Of a DNA stretch of 64,000 nt, positions 25,919 to 34,641 are shown one piece after another (position 1 is the first letter of the stretch; each line of letters begins with the position of its first letter). The stretch is taken from NCBI GenBank assembly GCA_019637395.1, contig JAHBVR010000019.1, forward strand, positions 83,595 through 147,594, given 5' to 3'. Below the pieces are notes generated by a model, which was not told the DNA's origin, ran no database searches, and saw only the letters and a program-made list of their open reading frames with translations. Both the position numbers and the translations under genes were made by a program. This DNA is from Vulcanimicrobiota bacterium (GTDB lineage: Bacteria; Vulcanimicrobiota; Xenobia; Xenobiales; JADMJV01).

Positions 25919-27111
25919 CAGGCATGCACCTGCCTTCCGATGGATTCGGCCTGGGCCCTGGAACCGGTGATGATGCTCTGAGTCTCGTTCCAGATATTGG
26001 CGGGATTGGTGACCAGAGTGCGGGCCAGAGTAATGGGAGCCATGCTGACGCGCACGGCGCCTTTCACGACTTCACCCAGGGCGGCCACACCCTGCTTGAG
26101 GAAATCAAGTTTCAGACCGGTCATTTTGCTGAGCATGTCGATGCCTTTTTGAAACCAGTCGACCACCCAATTGACTGCCCCTTCGGCCAGGGCCCGAACG
26201 ATCAGGTCCAGATTCTGAATGACATAACCCAGATTCTGGGCCGCGCGGTTCAGCTTGTCCGGAAAATAACGGCGCAGGTGATTGAGCATGCCCTCGTTTT
26301 TTTCGTTCATCTTATCCACGGCTCGCAGCAGATTGCCCAGGATCTGATCGACCAGTTCCGATAGGCGTTTGTCGATTTCGTTATTGGCCAGGGATTTCAA
26401 CTGGTCCATGCCGGCGCGAAGTTCTTTGGCCGGCTCAGAGACGCTGGTCTGCAGTCCCTCCTGGAGATTGAGCTGGAAGGTCGCCACCACTTTGGCTGAA
26501 GCCTGGTCCAGGGTGTGGGAGTCGTTCCGGGCCTGGGTGTGAACATTCTTCACCTGAGTGAGCAACACGTCGACATGGTCTTTCATGACTTTTTGCTGCT
26601 TAACTACGTCCGTTTTCACCGAATCGTATTCCTTGACGGCTTTGTCAACGGTATTTTTGATATTGCCCAGGGCGGTGTTGACCTTGTTGCGGCTCTGGTT
26701 CAGAACCGATTCTTGCTGGCTGACCGCCTGCTGCAGGGCCGGTGGCAGGGTGTGCATCTGGTCCACCAGACCTTGCAGCTTCTGCGAGGCGATTCCCATC
26801 TGGGCGGTCAACTCGGTTTGGGCGCTGGAAACGAACTGGCTCAGGTTGGCGGCGGTCTCGTCGGTCATCTGGATTTCGTTCTCCAGCTCGCTCTGACAGG
26901 CGGCCAGCAGGTCGTTGAGTTCCTGACCGGCCTTCAGCAACAAGGCCTGCTGCTGGGCAATGCCGTCCTGCAATACCTTCAGAGCCTGGTCGTAGTGCTC
27001 CACCTGGGCCTGAGTGGCGCGGGTTTCGGCGGTCATCTTTTGCAGTTTTTCGGTTACGGCGGGACCTTCGGTTTGAACCGTGGTTACTGCTTCTTGAATG
27101 GTTAAACTCAC
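25918..27111 (-). CDS. Long helical protein with hydrophobic C-terminal region
   Basis: 397 residues from GTG 27111, which overlaps the TGA of the previous gene. Residues 1-250 are charged coiled coil (QALLLKAGQELNDLLAACQS; SRNKVNTALGNIKNTVDKAV). From about 280 onward it is markedly more hydrophobic: LIVRALAEGAVNWVVDWFQK, LKLDFLKQGVAALGEVVKGA, VRVSMAPITLARTLVTNP. A soluble rod with a membrane-active end, as in translocators or alpha pore-forming toxins, is one reading; a packing domain inside a larger assembly is another. Confidence 0.62.
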   Translation of the reverse strand: MSLTIQEAVTTVQTEGPAVTEKLQKMTAETRATQAQVEHYDQALKVLQDGIAQQQALLLKAGQELNDLLAACQSELENEIQMTDETAANLSQFVSSAQTELTAQMGIASQKLQGLVDQMHTLPPALQQAVSQQESVLNQSRNKVNTALGNIKNTVDKAVKEYDSVKTDVVKQQKVMKDHVDVLLTQVKNVHTQARNDSHTLDQASAKVVATFQLNLQEGLQTSVSEPAKELRAGMDQLKSLANNEIDKRLSELVDQILGNLLRAVDKMNEKNEGMLNHLRRYFPDKLNRAAQNLGYVIQNLDLIVRALAEGAVNWVVDWFQKGIDMLSKMTGLKLDFLKQGVAALGEVVKGAVRVSMAPITLARTLVTNPANIWNETQSIITGSRAQAESIGRQVHA

Positions 27112-27902
27112 AGAAACGCACCTGCCATCCACTTGAATCGAGCTGCCAGAGTGGCGGCTTCTTCGAAGAGTACCCCGGCCTCCCCAATCACCTCACCGGC
27201 CGTGCTGCCAGCTTCCCAAGCCTTGATGAAGGGTTGAGTCCAGGGCGGCAGTGCCATCGAGCGGACCATCTTGACCCCTTTCTTGCCGAGCAGGCCCTTG
27301 AGCTTGCCCGGAGCTTGATCGATTTTCTTGGTCCAATTGGCCAGATCACCGAATTGGCGCTCAAAGACAGACAACGAGCTGCTCAGTTTCTGCAAGGCCG
27401 CCAGATTTTTGGGATTGATGGTACTCAATTTGCGCTCGGCATTGAGCAGTGCGCGTTCCACTTCGTCCACCAAAGGAATGTGGAAGGGGAGCCTTGAGGT
27501 CCAGGCCTTGAACTGGTTGAACGAGTTTCGCAGCTCCTTAACGCGATGGGCGGTTTGGGCCGCCAGCGAAGTAGTCGCGAATTTTCGACACTTGGGGCAG
27601 TGCCACTTGGTGATATTCCCCTGATGTCCGCCGCCCCCACCGCTATTGCCGCCGCTTTGCCCGCCGCCGCTGGTGCCGGGTTTGTTCTCGGTGCCGGGCA
27701 GCTGGGCCTGAGAAGGTTTGCCGCCCTGGTTTATCTTGAGTTGCTCCCCTTCCATCTTGGGCTGGGCGTTTTTCTTACAGATGCAAATGATGTGGCTGCA
27801 AGTGGCGCAGGGCGCGATCGGCTGAACCGAACCGTCGGCCGAGACGGAGCCCCCTCCCTGCAGGTTGGTCGGGGGAATATTGGGAGTCTTACTGATTTTC
27901 AT
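27108..27902 (-). CDS. Cys-rich zinc-binding protein with helical C-terminus
   Basis: 264 residues. The N-terminal third is disordered and Gly/Asn/Gln-rich, with a first cluster CATCSHIICICKK at about 32-44. A second knuckle, WHCPKCRKFATTSLAAQTAH, follows at about 99-118. The rest is helical, including a basic GKLKGLLGKKGVKMVRS stretch and a hydrophobic end (EAATLAARFKWMAGAFL). It is the only mixed member of the operon and could nucleate or cross-link the helical partners through metal sites. The start is two bases after the stop of the upstream gene. Confidence 0.6.
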   Translation of the reverse strand: MKISKTPNIPPTNLQGGGSVSADGSVQPIAPCATCSHIICICKKNAQPKMEGEQLKINQGGKPSQAQLPGTENKPGTSGGGQSGGNSGGGGGHQGNITKWHCPKCRKFATTSLAAQTAHRVKELRNSFNQFKAWTSRLPFHIPLVDEVERALLNAERKLSTINPKNLAALQKLSSSLSVFERQFGDLANWTKKIDQAPGKLKGLLGKKGVKMVRSMALPPWTQPFIKAWEAGSTAGEVIGEAGVLFEEAATLAARFKWMAGAFL

Positions 27903-27904
27903 TT

Positions 27905-29224
27905 TCAGGCCCCGGTTCCAATAAGTTGGCCAGAACTATCAATTTCACCAGATTGGTCGGGCACACATTCGGTTCCACACAGAGGGCAGAGGATAGACTG
28001 GATAAACTCCTCGCCCGCCTCCAGGGCCTGCTGGGCCACGTGCTGGACCATGGCGGCGGTGCTTGTCGCCGCAACCTGAACCCCTACCAGGGCGTCATCC
28101 AGTTGCACGATGCCCTGATCGATCAGGTGAGCCAGGCCTCCCTCTGCTCCCTTGCCGGTGGCCCCGGCCTGAGCCAATCGGGCCCTGGTTGCGGAAATAT
28201 CCTCGTAGGCGCCCGGGTCATCGGCCAGCAGTTGTCCGGTCTGAGCGTAGTTAACCACATGCAAGAGCAACTTCAGGCTGCGCTCGATCACCTTCAAGAC
28301 GGGAAAAGCTCCGGCCGTGGCCGCCGAGATGCTGGCTCCGGCGATGGTCTCGCCCAGGTTGATGACCTGATTGGCGACCAGATTTTCCACCCGCAGCAGG
28401 ATAGGATTTCCCACCATATTCATGACCTTGCCGGGAAACTCACCGGTCAATTCCTGGATCACGGTCACGGTGGCGCGGGCTGTGCCGGCCAGTTCCCCGT
28501 CCACCGTTTGCACGTGAGTCTGATAACCTTTGAGCTGTTCCATAGTGCTGTGCAGCCGTTGCTGCACCATCGTGGAGAGTGAGTTTTTGAGATCGTTGGC
28601 CAGAAAGTTCGAGGAGGCCTGGCTGGCCGGAGCCACCGAGCCCTGCAGGTGCTGGTCGAGTTCGCCGGTCATGGTGGCAAACTGGCCCCTGGCCGAGTGG
28701 GCACCGCCTTCGAATTTCGAGTAGTGGTTGCCCAACTGAGCCTGGCCGTCGCTCAGGAACTGGTGCGAGACAGCATGGTGCTGATTGGTATGGTCCAGGT
28801 AGCTGGCGCGGGCGGCCTTGGATTGCTCGAAAGCAGCCCCCACAGCCTGATGCTGTGCGGCCAGGGCGGTAGCAGCGCCGGCCGCCGCCGACTTCATATC
28901 ATCGGCTCGCCGACTCAAGTCTTTCTGCTTTTCTTCGCAAGCCTGCCCGGCCTGCTCCAGAGCTTTTTCCAGGGAGGCAGCCGTTTGCTGGAGTTGAGTC
29001 CCCAGACCCCCCGTGGCTTTTTGGAATTCCGTGCCGGACTGCTGCAGACTGGCCGCCCGACTGGTTGCGTTGTGCATGGCCTGGTCCAGGTCCCCGCGGG
29101 CCGCGTCCGCCTGCTGGGCCTCGTGGTCCAAATGGTCGCTGGCGGTGGTGCAGCCCCGCATCCAGTCGTTCAGGAGCTGCGAGAGTCCGTCCAGATCATC
29201 CTTGAATTCATCGAGCAGACTCAT
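27905..29224 (-). CDS. Largest helical protein of the operon, C-terminal zinc knuckle
   Basis: 439 residues. The N-terminal half is coiled coil with many Gln, His and Ala (EEKQKDLSRRADDMKSAAAG). At about 270-320 a hydrophobic stretch appears (LGETIAGASISAATAGAFPV, then LKVIERSLKLLLHVVNY). Near the C-terminus sits a CPLCGTEC knuckle followed by an acidic, Gly-rich tail. No signal peptide is present. ATG 29224 overlaps the stop of the preceding gene by one base. Not recognised. Confidence 0.62.
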   Translation of the reverse strand: MSLLDEFKDDLDGLSQLLNDWMRGCTTASDHLDHEAQQADAARGDLDQAMHNATSRAASLQQSGTEFQKATGGLGTQLQQTAASLEKALEQAGQACEEKQKDLSRRADDMKSAAAGAATALAAQHQAVGAAFEQSKAARASYLDHTNQHHAVSHQFLSDGQAQLGNHYSKFEGGAHSARGQFATMTGELDQHLQGSVAPASQASSNFLANDLKNSLSTMVQQRLHSTMEQLKGYQTHVQTVDGELAGTARATVTVIQELTGEFPGKVMNMVGNPILLRVENLVANQVINLGETIAGASISAATAGAFPVLKVIERSLKLLLHVVNYAQTGQLLADDPGAYEDISATRARLAQAGATGKGAEGGLAHLIDQGIVQLDDALVGVQVAATSTAAMVQHVAQQALEAGEEFIQSILCPLCGTECVPDQSGEIDSSGQLIGTGA

Positions 29225-30117
29225 CAGATCAGGCCCACCTCTTGAAGTAATCCCAGTAGATTGACCACCGGTTGGATTGCAGCCTCGATATTAGCAATCA
29301 TATCGACAGGTGGACGCATTTTGTTGTCCATCATGTCCCGGCTGTTTCGGAGAAAGGTAAGCAGGCCTTCCAGAAAGCCCTCGACCGAATTGGCGTGGGT
29401 GTGTAGACCCTTGGCGTTCTCATCCAGCACCCTTTGAATTTGCCGCATAGCGTCGTCCAGTTGTTTTTGCAAATCCGTCTGCAGCGAAGCCAACTGTTGA
29501 GCGGAGAGGCTGCTGGCAGCCGCCAGGTTGGCCTGCAGCTCCTGGTGGTGGCCGATCAGGCCTTTGTCGAAGCCGGCGAAGCCGTTTCCGAGCTTTTCCA
29601 CGGCCTGCTGCAGTTCTTGGTGGCGGCTCTGCACATTGACGTGCGTGTCATCGACCTTTTTGCCGGTCAGATCGGTCGCTTCAGTCAGTCTCCCCAGCAG
29701 CGACGACAGCTGCTGGCTGAGCTGGTCGGCATCGGAAACCGCCGTCTGGTGGCGGGCCTGGTTTTCGCTGACCACCAGCGTGTTCTGGCTGCCGAGCTGA
29801 GAGCTGGCCGTGGAGAGCGCGTCCATGCTGGTGCGGGCATTGGTCTGGGTCACATCCACTCGGACGCCGGTGGATTTCAGGCTGCGTTCCAGGCTGGCCT
29901 GCAACTGGTCCAGCAACTGCTCCAGGTCGGCAAAGCTCTGCTCGACGGTCTGGACGGCCGCGTCGCCTTCCCGGCTGATTCCGTCCAGGCGGCCGTTGAG
30001 GCCGTCCAGGAGGCCGGAATAGTCGTCCATGCGCCGGTTGGAGCCGGCCATGGAAGTATTGAGGGTTTGGCACCAGCCGAGACTTTTTTCAATGAGGGCG
30101 GGGACGTCTTGTGACAT
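29224..30117 (-). CDS. Helical/coiled-coil protein of the operon
   Basis: 297 residues from ATG 30117 (MSQDVPALIEKSLGWCQTLN); the frame is open further upstream but that part overlaps the neighbouring gene. Continuous charged helices such as DLEQLLDQLQASLERSLKST and ELQQAVEKLGNGFAGF are followed by a short hydrophobic C-terminus (AIQPVVNLLGLLQEVGLI). The junction with the upstream gene is TAATG. Function unknown. Confidence 0.62.
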   Translation of the reverse strand: MSQDVPALIEKSLGWCQTLNTSMAGSNRRMDDYSGLLDGLNGRLDGISREGDAAVQTVEQSFADLEQLLDQLQASLERSLKSTGVRVDVTQTNARTSMDALSTASSQLGSQNTLVVSENQARHQTAVSDADQLSQQLSSLLGRLTEATDLTGKKVDDTHVNVQSRHQELQQAVEKLGNGFAGFDKGLIGHHQELQANLAAASSLSAQQLASLQTDLQKQLDDAMRQIQRVLDENAKGLHTHANSVEGFLEGLLTFLRNSRDMMDNKMRPPVDMIANIEAAIQPVVNLLGLLQEVGLI

Positions 30118-31025
30118 TACTTGATATTGGCTCGATCGAGCACGTTCTTCAAATTGATGGGGATGGTGATCAGCGCCCTGGTGTCCTGCTGTACCCGGTG
30201 GTTGTAAGATTCCAGGATGGCGTGATCGCAATCGGCTTCTTTCTTCAGTTTGTCCTCGGCCTGATGCACCACCTGAGCCAGGGCTTTGGCGCTGTCGGCG
30301 GTGGTGCTGCTAAGCTTCTCGACCTTTTCGGCGCAATGCTGGGCGGTCGTGCTCTGAATTTCAGTCTGACTTTCACGCAGTTGGGTACCGGCTTTGAGGG
30401 TTTCCTGTTTCAATTGTTCCACCACCTGGTTCAGCAACGTCTGCGTGCTCTTCAGGTGGTTTTCCAGAGCGGGAACGAAGCTCTCCTGGACCTTTTTTCC
30501 CAGGGCGGCCAGGGCCGCATCGTTATGCTGCTGGAAGTCGTGCAGCTTGGGAATCAAGCTTTGAGCCACGAAGTCGTTGAGGGCGGTCAGAGCCGTGCGG
30601 CTTTTCAAGAAGGCTGCCTGGCTTTGCTGGTCGGCCGCGTTCAGGGCGGCTTCGGTGGTCTTTTGCTCGTCGCGTAGATTTTCTTCAATCCTGGTTAAAA
30701 GCGCCGTCAGGGAGTGGATGATATTGTTCATCTCCGTGATTTTGGCCCGGCTGGTCTGAATTCGGTGGACAATCTCCGACTCCAAGGATTGCAGCTGCCC
30801 ATCTACGGCCTGCAAGGACTGTTCGCTCAGGGTCTGGCCGGTCTGCAAGCGCTTGGTTATCGTGGCGGCCACCGGAATGATGGCCTGAGCCCTGTTTTGA
30901 AATTGGGTGCGAGAGGTGCCGAGCCCGTCGTGGGCCTGGCGCAGCTGAGTTTGTCCGGTCTTGACCTGAGCGTCCACCTTGGTGAGGACAGTGGACAGGT
31001 TTTCTATGCTGGTTTGCAGGCTCAA
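30117..31025 (-). CDS. Helical/coiled-coil protein, paralogue of the 24998-25918 product
   Basis: 302 residues from a TTG at 31025 with an AGAGGAA ribosome site. Begins MSLQTSIENLSTVLTKVDAQ. It shares the F-x-x-R-(A/S)-x-x-(I/V)-I-P-x-A pattern with the protein of 24998-25918 at a similar position, and both continue as long amphipathic helices (ALAALGKKVQESFVPALENH). It ends ITIPINLKNVLDRANIK. No transmembrane or signal segment. Confidence 0.62.
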   Translation of the reverse strand: MSLQTSIENLSTVLTKVDAQVKTGQTQLRQAHDGLGTSRTQFQNRAQAIIPVAATITKRLQTGQTLSEQSLQAVDGQLQSLESEIVHRIQTSRAKITEMNNIIHSLTALLTRIEENLRDEQKTTEAALNAADQQSQAAFLKSRTALTALNDFVAQSLIPKLHDFQQHNDAALAALGKKVQESFVPALENHLKSTQTLLNQVVEQLKQETLKAGTQLRESQTEIQSTTAQHCAEKVEKLSSTTADSAKALAQVVHQAEDKLKKEADCDHAILESYNHRVQQDTRALITIPINLKNVLDRANIK

Positions 31026-31039
31026 GCAGGTCGTTCCTC

Positions 31040-31990
31040 TCAGATATTCTGCAGGCCCAAGGCCTGCAGTTGGCCGATTTTTTGCAAGACCGGCTTGGCC
31101 CTGCGCAACAGGGCGATCAACTGCGGTCCGCCCGAGAGTTCTTTCAAGGAGTTGTCCAGCAGCTTGCGCTGCTGGATGAGTTCCGGCAGTTGAGCCTGGA
31201 CCTGGCGATCCAGTGCTTCCAGGGAGCGGGTGCGCAGGTCATCCACGGCCGTGCGGGCCGCGTTGACCACATGCACGTCCAGGTCCTGAACCGTCTTGGC
31301 GCCGGTTTTTTGGGCGGCGGGCTTGATGGCGGAATCCATCAGGTCGGTGAGGGTTGCCGCGTAGCTCTTGACGGTGCTGTTGCTGTGCTGGGCGAAGGTG
31401 TCACGGGCTTGAGTCAGGCCCTGGATACAGTGGTCTATACTGACCCCGCAGGCCGCCAGCTGGCTGTCCGCCGAGCCGCGCCAGATATCGGATTGAGCTT
31501 TAACCTGTAGCACCAGCTGGTTGAGTTGCTCGAGGGTGGCGCGCAGTTGTTGCTGGGCGCCCTGCTCGGCCTGGAGGTCCTTTTCCAGTTGGGCGCGCTG
31601 CGCGTCCAAAAGGTGCACCAGACTGTTTTGAGCGGCCGGCAGGGTCTGGGCCAACTGGTCGGACCTGGCTCGCATGTCGCCGACAGCCTTTTCTAAGTCA
31701 GCCCGGGCTGTCTCGGTCTGAGCCTTGAGAGCCGTGATCTGGGCGTCGCAGGCGTCCAGGCGGGCCTGAACCCGGCTGAAACCTCCGTTCAGCGAGGTCT
31801 GCACCGCCGCCACGGCCGGGCTGATGTAATTCAGTTCGGTGCGCACCTGGTCTTCCTGGTGTAAAATAGCCGCCTGAGCTTCACGTAGCATCTGGCTCAC
31901 AGCCTGACTCTGACTGTTGAGCATATTCCATTCAGGGACCAGGGCTTGTTGTTGCGATTTGACCTTGGCGGCGATCTCGGCCAGGCTCAT
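31040..31990 (-). CDS. Helical/coiled-coil protein of the operon
   Basis: 316 residues, begins MSLAEIAAKVKSQQQALVPE. Helical heptads throughout (RVQARLDACDAQITALKAQT; AQRAQLEKDLQAEQGAQQQL). The C-terminus ends in a helix pair, LLRRAKPVLQKIGQLQALGL, resembling the end of the 29224-30117 product. ATG 31990 lies in an ATGA overlap with the upstream gene. Function unknown. Confidence 0.62.
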   Translation of the reverse strand: MSLAEIAAKVKSQQQALVPEWNMLNSQSQAVSQMLREAQAAILHQEDQVRTELNYISPAVAAVQTSLNGGFSRVQARLDACDAQITALKAQTETARADLEKAVGDMRARSDQLAQTLPAAQNSLVHLLDAQRAQLEKDLQAEQGAQQQLRATLEQLNQLVLQVKAQSDIWRGSADSQLAACGVSIDHCIQGLTQARDTFAQHSNSTVKSYAATLTDLMDSAIKPAAQKTGAKTVQDLDVHVVNAARTAVDDLRTRSLEALDRQVQAQLPELIQQRKLLDNSLKELSGGPQLIALLRRAKPVLQKIGQLQALGLQNI

Positions 31991-32961
31991 TTTTTACCTC
32001 CCAGCATTCTTTGGAGTTCGGTATGCAGCGCCAGCACCGCCTCGAAATAGCGGTCCTGCTGGTCTTTGAGATGGGTGGAAGTATGGGCGGCCGTGCGCTT
32101 GGTGGTGTCGCTTTCTTTGGAAAGCTGTTGGGCCGACTGGTCGGCTTTCTTGGCGGCAGCGTCGATTTGATCCGGTAATTCTTTGGCTGTGATATTCTGG
32201 GCCTTGCTCGTTTCGCCCTGAATCTCCGTTTTTAAGACTTGAGCAGCTTCCAGTCCATGCTGCTCGAAGGCGGAATGCGCCTCCGTCATAGTCTTTCCCG
32301 CGCTGCTCAGGGTGGACTGCACGGCCGGCCGGTGAGTGTCGGTGATCTGATGGGAGAGTTTGCCGGTCTGGGTGGGCAGGGTTTCCTGGGCCAGAGTGTG
32401 GAGCCGATTGGCCAGGTTTTTGGCGGCCGCGGCGAATTCGTCATAGTGGCCGGGCTGGTAGGTTTTCTGCACAATCGAGTCTCCCTCGGCCAGGCTGGCC
32501 CGGGCCCCCTTGTGAGCTGTGGATTGCTGGCCGGCCTCGTGCTTGCAACTCTCCGCGCTGGCTTGAGCGGCCGTCTTCAACTGGTTACCGCGGTTCTGGG
32601 CATCCTCCAGGGCGGCCTGCACCTTCTTAGTAAAATCCACCAGTTGATCGTGAACGGCGTGACCCGTCGATTCCAGCGACTGCAGCCGGTCCTGGCTGGT
32701 CTGGGTGAGCTGGTTACCCAGGGTTTGTAGTTCGTGCTGCAGGCTGTCCAAATGCTGTTGGGTCTGGGTGGCCAGCAGGGTCATGTCGTTTAGAGCCTTT
32801 TCGGTGGAAACCACCAACTGCGGCAGCTCCTCATGGTCTTTGCGCAGTTGCGCTACCGGGGATTGGCTGTCGCCGGTATAATTGCGAATGGCCATGTGAA
32901 TCTCACTGACCAGCTTACGCGTATTGAGCAGGCTTTCACCCAGTTGCTGAATGAGCGACAT
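31987..32961 (-). CDS. Helical/coiled-coil protein of the operon
   Basis: 324 residues, begins MSLIQQLGESLLNTRKLVSE. Rich in Gln, Thr, His and Ala, helical all along (LASTEKAL-type heptads; HLDSLQHELQTLGNQLTQTS). No Cys knuckle beyond one isolated Cys and no hydrophobic end. It lies ten bases after the stop of the first gene of the operon. Confidence 0.62.
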   Translation of the reverse strand: MSLIQQLGESLLNTRKLVSEIHMAIRNYTGDSQSPVAQLRKDHEELPQLVVSTEKALNDMTLLATQTQQHLDSLQHELQTLGNQLTQTSQDRLQSLESTGHAVHDQLVDFTKKVQAALEDAQNRGNQLKTAAQASAESCKHEAGQQSTAHKGARASLAEGDSIVQKTYQPGHYDEFAAAAKNLANRLHTLAQETLPTQTGKLSHQITDTHRPAVQSTLSSAGKTMTEAHSAFEQHGLEAAQVLKTEIQGETSKAQNITAKELPDQIDAAAKKADQSAQQLSKESDTTKRTAAHTSTHLKDQQDRYFEAVLALHTELQRMLGGKK

Positions 32962-32971
32962 GTCGGTTCCT

Positions 32972-33880
32972 CTACTTGTATTGGAAGGTGAAGAGGTTGT
33001 AGGTCTGATCGGCCTTTTTGTGGATGGCGGTGATCAGAGCCAGGGGTTGACTGACGGTCTCAGTGAGCTTGGCGCTGACCCCGTCCATGGTTTCGGACAG
33101 TTCCAAGGGACGCTTGCCCAGCTCTTTGAGATGGGCCAGAGCTGCGTCAAGTTCATTGCTCAGCTTTTCAAAAGTATCGAGCGTGTCCGCCAGGAAGGCC
33201 TGACGAACTTTCTGATCGGCTTGTTGGGATCCATGGTGCAGGTTTTCAAGGAGAGACTGCAGAGCTTTCTGAGTGGAGTCGCCGGCGCTGGCGAACTGGC
33301 TTTGAAGGTTGACCATCTGAGTGTCCATCTGGGCCGAGAGGCCCTGCCAATCGACGTCCAGTTCGGCGGCCTGACCGCGCAGGTGCTCGAGTTCCGAAGT
33401 CACGGTAGCCAGCATTCCTTCGGCGTGTTTGGTAGCCTGATCGGCTGCGCTTTGGGTATGTTCGACCAGTTGACGGTTGGTATTCACCAGGGCCTTCATC
33501 TCCGATTCGACCGAAGTGACGGATTTGTCCACCTCGTTCAGAATGGCTTGCACCTGGGGAACCAGGTCGTGAATGGCTTTATCGTTGGCGTCCAGACCTT
33601 CTTTCAGACTCCCGTGGAGCAGGTCGACTCGCGTTCCCATAGCGGCGGCGGCATGCTGCAGGGTGGTAAAGCCTGCAGCCAGGGCGTTGTCCATGTTATG
33701 CAGGAAGCTTTCCAGGGCTTGTAGCTTCTGATTGGCGGCCTCGACTTCTTGGGACAGGTTGGCTTGCTTGGTGGTGGCCAGTTGGGCTAAGTCGTCGACA
33801 AAAGAAGTGAGGGTCACCGTGGTTTGATTCTGCTCGTCGGCCGCGCCGGTGGCTGCCTCGGTTTCACTTGTCAGTCCCAA
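32972..33880 (-). CDS. Helical/coiled-coil protein, first gene of the operon
   Basis: 302 residues. Starts at TTG 33880; the codon before it is a stop (TAA), so no longer form is possible, and GGGAGAG is seven bases upstream. Residues 1-20 are polar and disordered, the rest helical (LQSLLENLHHGSQQADQKVR; EKLSNELDAALAHLKELGKR). It begins the ten-gene minus-strand unit; 196 bases separate it from the divergent 34077 gene, the only place an operon promoter can sit. No convincing -35/-10 pair was found there. Confidence 0.62.
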   Translation of the reverse strand: MGLTSETEAATGAADEQNQTTVTLTSFVDDLAQLATTKQANLSQEVEAANQKLQALESFLHNMDNALAAGFTTLQHAAAAMGTRVDLLHGSLKEGLDANDKAIHDLVPQVQAILNEVDKSVTSVESEMKALVNTNRQLVEHTQSAADQATKHAEGMLATVTSELEHLRGQAAELDVDWQGLSAQMDTQMVNLQSQFASAGDSTQKALQSLLENLHHGSQQADQKVRQAFLADTLDTFEKLSNELDAALAHLKELGKRPLELSETMDGVSAKLTETVSQPLALITAIHKKADQTYNLFTFQYK

Positions 33881-34076
33881 TTAATGGCTCTCCCGCTGGA
33901 ATGGTGCCCATTTCGCGGGCCTCAAGAGCGACCCCTCTAATCCAAAGTAGCCCAAAGGAGCTATTCCAAGCTGACCCTCCAGCACCTATGCGGTTTCTAA
34001 CGCTCCCGCTCCAGCTACTGGGCCCGGTAGGACTTGATTTCGGTCCTTTTTCAGGCCGCTGCCGCACAATCCAGTC

Positions 34077-34523
34077 ATGGACATCAAATACAATGCCGCC
34101 GGCGTTCAACGCTACTATGCTCTGAAACTCGACCTGCTCAAGGCCAAAGACAATGTGGAGGCCGACCAGGATCAGCGGGCAGGGGTCATCTCCCAAGACG
34201 GTTTCCGCGCCGCCTACCTGGAAAAAGACGACAGCTTCGCCTTCGTGTCCCAGCAAGGTTCCAGGCTGGAATACGCCGTTTTCACTCCGAAAGGCTCTAT
34301 TCAGGCCGGCACTATCGACCCCCAGGGCGAATCTTTTTTAGAATCCAATCTCTATTCTTCGGGAATCAGCAGCGGCCGCATGACCGATTATGATGAGGTC
34401 ATCGGCTCCAAAGTCGAAGACGATCGCGATAAGGCTTTCGCGGAGCGCAAGCAAGCGCAGTTTTCCGCCGCTCTCGAGGAAGCTTTTCTGATCGGCCATC
34501 TGCCCGAAAGCGTCTTGCGGTAA
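34077..34523 (+). CDS. Hypothetical 148-residue protein
   Basis: Soluble protein without a signal peptide (MDIKYNAAGVQRYYALKLDL). It has a beta-rich middle (AYLEKDDSFAFVSQQGSRLE, YAVFTPKGSIQAG) and helical ends (DRDKAFAERKQAQFSAALEE). A QDGFRAA segment is loosely like the DGF-x-AS motif of two other proteins in the window. It is divergent from the helical-protein operon and could be its regulator or partner, but nothing in the sequence shows that. Confidence 0.5.
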   Translation: MDIKYNAAGVQRYYALKLDLLKAKDNVEADQDQRAGVISQDGFRAAYLEKDDSFAFVSQQGSRLEYAVFTPKGSIQAGTIDPQGESFLESNLYSSGISSGRMTDYDEVIGSKVEDDRDKAFAERKQAQFSAALEEAFLIGHLPESVLR

Positions 34524-34641
34524 AGGAAGAAGGAGCCCCGCACCGGTGGTTTCGGTCTGGCCCCTGACGCCTGCTGAATCTCCCGCCGATTTCTCGGAGA
34601 TGGCCCCCTGAAGTGCGCGCCAGCCTGGCGGCGGCACGAGG

